43,786 nucleotides of DNA from DAINRZ01 sp964634885 (GTDB lineage: Bacteria > Bacteroidota > Ignavibacteria > Kapaibacteriales > UBA2268): NCBI GenBank assembly GCA_964634885.1, contig CAZWLN010000039.1, positions 1 to 43,786 on the forward strand, written 5' to 3'. Below the pieces are notes generated by a model, which was given only the letters and a program-made list of their open reading frames with translations, was not told the origin of the DNA and did not search any database. The translations under genes were made by a program, and so were the position numbers. Below are positions 41,721-43,786 of this stretch, piece after piece (positions within the stretch are counted from its first letter, which is position 1; every line of letters begins with the position of its first letter).

Positions 41721-43786
41721 ATGAAAAAGATGTTATTAACACTATTGCTCACAGCAGTTTTGGCCATGTTCGGAAGCCCTTCGGAGAGTTTGAGCCAGTC
41801 AACTGAACCGAGACTGTTCAACTACCAGGCCGTGTTGCATGACGACGAAGGGAAACCATTGAACACTACCGTTACGGTAAAGTTTTCAATATATAACGGG
41901 AATACTCAGAACTCGGTCTCGATATGGAATGAAACCCACACTATTACTACAGAAAACGGCTACATTAATGTGTACCTTGGTTCCGTTAACCCCCTGAATA
42001 TTGTTTTCGACAGGCAGTATTACCTTGAAGTAAAAGTAGGCGATGCTCAGCCCTTCCCAAGAATACCACTGACTTCAACCCCATACTCGATGTATTCTCT
42101 CAAAGCTGAAACTGCTTCGAGAGCAGCTCTGGCCGATTCGGTGAAGGATGGATCTATTACACAGTCCAAACTGGCTGACGGCATTAAAGCCGAGCCAATG
42201 GGCAATGCAGGGGGAGACCTGACCGGGACCTATCCCAATCCCAGAATAGATGAAAATACCATTAAAGCGTCGATGATGAAAAGAGGCTCTGTACTCGATT
42301 CCAACATCATAGCACCTGGCAGGACCGAGGGCGATGTCTTGCAGGTTATCAATGGCGTAACAGGTGAAACGGGGTGGGGGCTGCCTCCTATAAAAGGTAC
42401 TGCTAACGGAGACCTTGAAGGTGAATACCCCAATCCTGTGGTTGACGGGCTGAGGGGAAAAGTATTAAGCTACACTGTACCCAGCGATAACCAGTTGTAT
42501 ATCTTCGACGCTTTGAGCGACACCTGGATACCCGGAAAAATTGGCGTAAGCCAGCTACATGCCGCCGACACTTCCGGCGTTGTACCTTCCCGGGCGTCTG
42601 ACAATGGAAGGCTGCTTTTCTACAGGTATATGGGCGAAGGCAGCGACCCGGATAAACTGGCCTGGTCAACAAGGCCTCCGGACGGATACATCCCTCAGTG
42701 GGATTCACTTTCCAATAGTTTTAAATGGATTAGCGCCGATGTGGTCGTACCCCTCGGCAGCCTCGACGATGCCTATGAAAAGGGCGGGACCATCAGTGTC
42801 GATGCGGGCTCGCCCGTTACAGTAACCGGCAGTAACGACGGCATTAATGATTTTGTTGTTAACGGCGAAACGAACATCAATGGGAATATGCAGGTTGACG
42901 GGAACCTGACCATAGGCAATTCTTCTCCTACTGCTTATATATTCAGGATCAACGGCAGCGATGTACTGACTTCCGGAACCACTTTCGGAACCAATGCCGC
43001 TTCGGATATAAACGGTACAGCACCTAATCTTCAGATTAAGGCAGATGTAATTACATCTAATGAACTGGCTAACAATTCCGTTACTACCAATGAAATCGTT
43101 GACAACACAATTACTGCAAACGATATCGGAACCGGTGCAGTAACCACGGACGAGATTCTCAACGAAACAATTCTGGCCGAAGATATTGCTACCGGAGCTG
43201 TTACAACTAATGAGATACTAAATGAGACAATACTGGCAGGCGACATTGCCAACGGCGCGGTAACCACAAGCGAAATACTCGACGAAACCATTCTTGCGGC
43301 AGACATTGCAACAGGCGCCGTTACTACGAGCGAGATATTGGACGGGACGATCCTGGGCGACGACATCGCTTCGAGCACGATTACGACTACACATATACTT
43401 AATAATACTATCCTGTCGGAAGATATATCAGATAATACAATTACGGCTAATGATATAGGCACAGGCGCGGTAACAACAGATGAGATATTAGACGAAACGA
43501 TCCTCGCGGGTGACATAGCTACCGGCGCAGTAACCACAAGTGAAATCCTCGACGAAACCATTCTTGCGGCAGACATTGCCACGGGCGCCGTAACCACGAG
43601 CGAGATCCTCGACGGTACGATATTAGGCGACGACATCGCTTCGAGCACCATTACGACGACTCATATCCTCAACAATACCATCCTTTCGGAAGATATAGCA
43701 GATAATACAATTACGGCTAATGATATAGGTACCGGCGCAGTAACCACAGATGAGATATTAGACGAAACGATCCTCGACGACGACAT
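41721..43786 (+). CDS. Surface protein with tail-fibre-like motifs and 10-residue repeats (5' part, runs off window)
   Basis: The open frame starts at ATG 41721 (GAGGT 5-9 bases upstream) and is still open at the right edge: 688 complete codons. A signal peptide is followed by a conserved N-terminal domain of FCB surface proteins: 'LFNYQAVLHDDEGKPLNTTV', 'KFSIYNG', 'YLEVKVGD', 'PLTSTPYSMYSLKAE'. Two 'GGDLTGTYPNP'-type motifs (GNAGGDLTGTYPNPRID and GDLEGEYPNPVVD) resemble phage tail-fibre and Bacteroidota surface proteins. From residue 442 on the protein is a 10-residue repeat array (see the repeat entry). Such chains may form trimeric beta-helical fibres; an anchoring domain or peptidase would be expected past the edge. 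No catalytic motif is seen. Confidence 0.85.
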   Translation, partial: MKKMLLTLLLTAVLAMFGSPSESLSQSTEPRLFNYQAVLHDDEGKPLNTTVTVKFSIYNGNTQNSVSIWNETHTITTENGYINVYLGSVNPLNIVFDRQYYLEVKVGDAQPFPRIPLTSTPYSMYSLKAETASRAALADSVKDGSITQSKLADGIKAEPMGNAGGDLTGTYPNPRIDENTIKASMMKRGSVLDSNIIAPGRTEGDVLQVINGVTGETGWGLPPIKGTANGDLEGEYPNPVVDGLRGKVLSYTVPSDNQLYIFDALSDTWIPGKIGVSQLHAADTSGVVPSRASDNGRLLFYRYMGEGSDPDKLAWSTRPPDGYIPQWDSLSNSFKWISADVVVPLGSLDDAYEKGGTISVDAGSPVTVTGSNDGINDFVVNGETNINGNMQVDGNLTIGNSSPTAYIFRINGSDVLTSGTTFGTNAASDINGTAPNLQIKADVITSNELANNSVTTNEIVDNTITANDIGTGAVTTDEILNETILAEDIATGAVTTNEILNETILAGDIANGAVTTSEILDETILAADIATGAVTTSEILDGTILGDDIASSTITTTHILNNTILSEDISDNTITANDIGTGAVTTDEILDETILAGDIATGAVTTSEILDETILAADIATGAVTTSEILDGTILGDDIASSTITTTHILNNTILSEDIADNTITANDIGTGAVTTDEILDETILDDD
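43044..43786 (+). repeat. In-frame array of 30-bp (10-residue) units with 270-bp higher-order period
   Basis: From residue 442 the protein consists of about 24 complete 10-residue units alternating between two types, GAVTTxEILD and ETILAxDIAT. Units 14-22 repeat the order of units 5-13 with few changes: the same text restarts at 43449 and 43719 (period 270 bases, nine units), while the previous block is 330 bases long (from 43119), two units longer. Neighbouring units share residues but use different synonymous codons, so DNA identity is lower than protein identity. The array continues beyond the window. Confidence 0.88.

Noticed and set aside
43031..43651. 206-codon minus-strand frame with Val/Ser/Ala repeats
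   Set aside because: It is the reverse-strand shadow of the in-frame repeat array of the surface protein; the plus-strand frame has the signal peptide, RBS and family domains.

Overview
The window reads as a chromosomal segment of a Gram-negative bacterium of the FCB group (Bacteroidota, Ignavibacteriota or Kapabacteria-like). Evidence: several proteins end in type IX secretion (T9SS) sorting domains; lipoproteins are numerous; one outer-membrane DUF5916-type protein is present; and many genes have a TAnnTTTG box (the Bacteroidota-type -7 promoter element) 15-55 nt before the start codon. No species can be named from the sequence alone.

Layout. 1-2349: the end of a T9SS cargo gene and, convergent to it, a CBM9-like/DUF5916 outer-membrane protein. 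2608-12215: the most striking block, six tandem paralogous genes, each encoding a lipoprotein with a PEGA-like N-terminal part, an unrecognised middle domain and a C-terminal trypsin-like (S1C, HtrA-like but PDZ-less) protease with an intact His-Asp-Ser triad. The protease halves of copies 2-4 are nearly identical while their N-terminal halves have diverged. 12521-17675: nuoG (short), nuoH and nuoI of respiratory complex I, followed by a zinc-metallopeptidase lipoprotein and a clear terminator. 17973-22665: two paralogous secreted proteins with twelve BNR/sortilin-like repeats each and T9SS tails, preceded by a shared upstream element.

22717-27936 (minus strand): a small lipoprotein, two paralogous TlpA-like thioredoxin proteins with a long novel N-terminal region, and a formyltransferase. 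28371-33913 (plus strand): an exopolysaccharide cluster (GT4 glycosyltransferase, WecG/TagA-like transferase, NodB/DUF3473-type deacetylase, initiating sugar transferase) ending in a translationally coupled SDR + radical SAM/SPASM pair. The divergent formyltransferase may formylate an amino sugar for the same polymer.

33963-40849: a DUF3298-type lipoprotein, a MORN/YwqK-like secreted protein, a DnaQ-GIY-YIG/UvrC fusion nuclease, a HAD phosphatase and an RsmB-type rRNA methyltransferase. The gaps hold a cloverleaf-forming palindromic element (35348-35444) and a G-poor degenerate repeat tract (36601-36870). 40987-43786: a T9SS/FlgD-like tail protein and the first 688 codons of a surface protein that runs off the window inside a long 10-residue repeat array.

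The general theme is local gene duplication of envelope and secreted proteins (six proteases, two BNR proteins, two TlpA-like proteins, an internally repeated surface protein) placed among a few core genes. No tRNA, rRNA, CRISPR array, transposase or phage gene was recognised.
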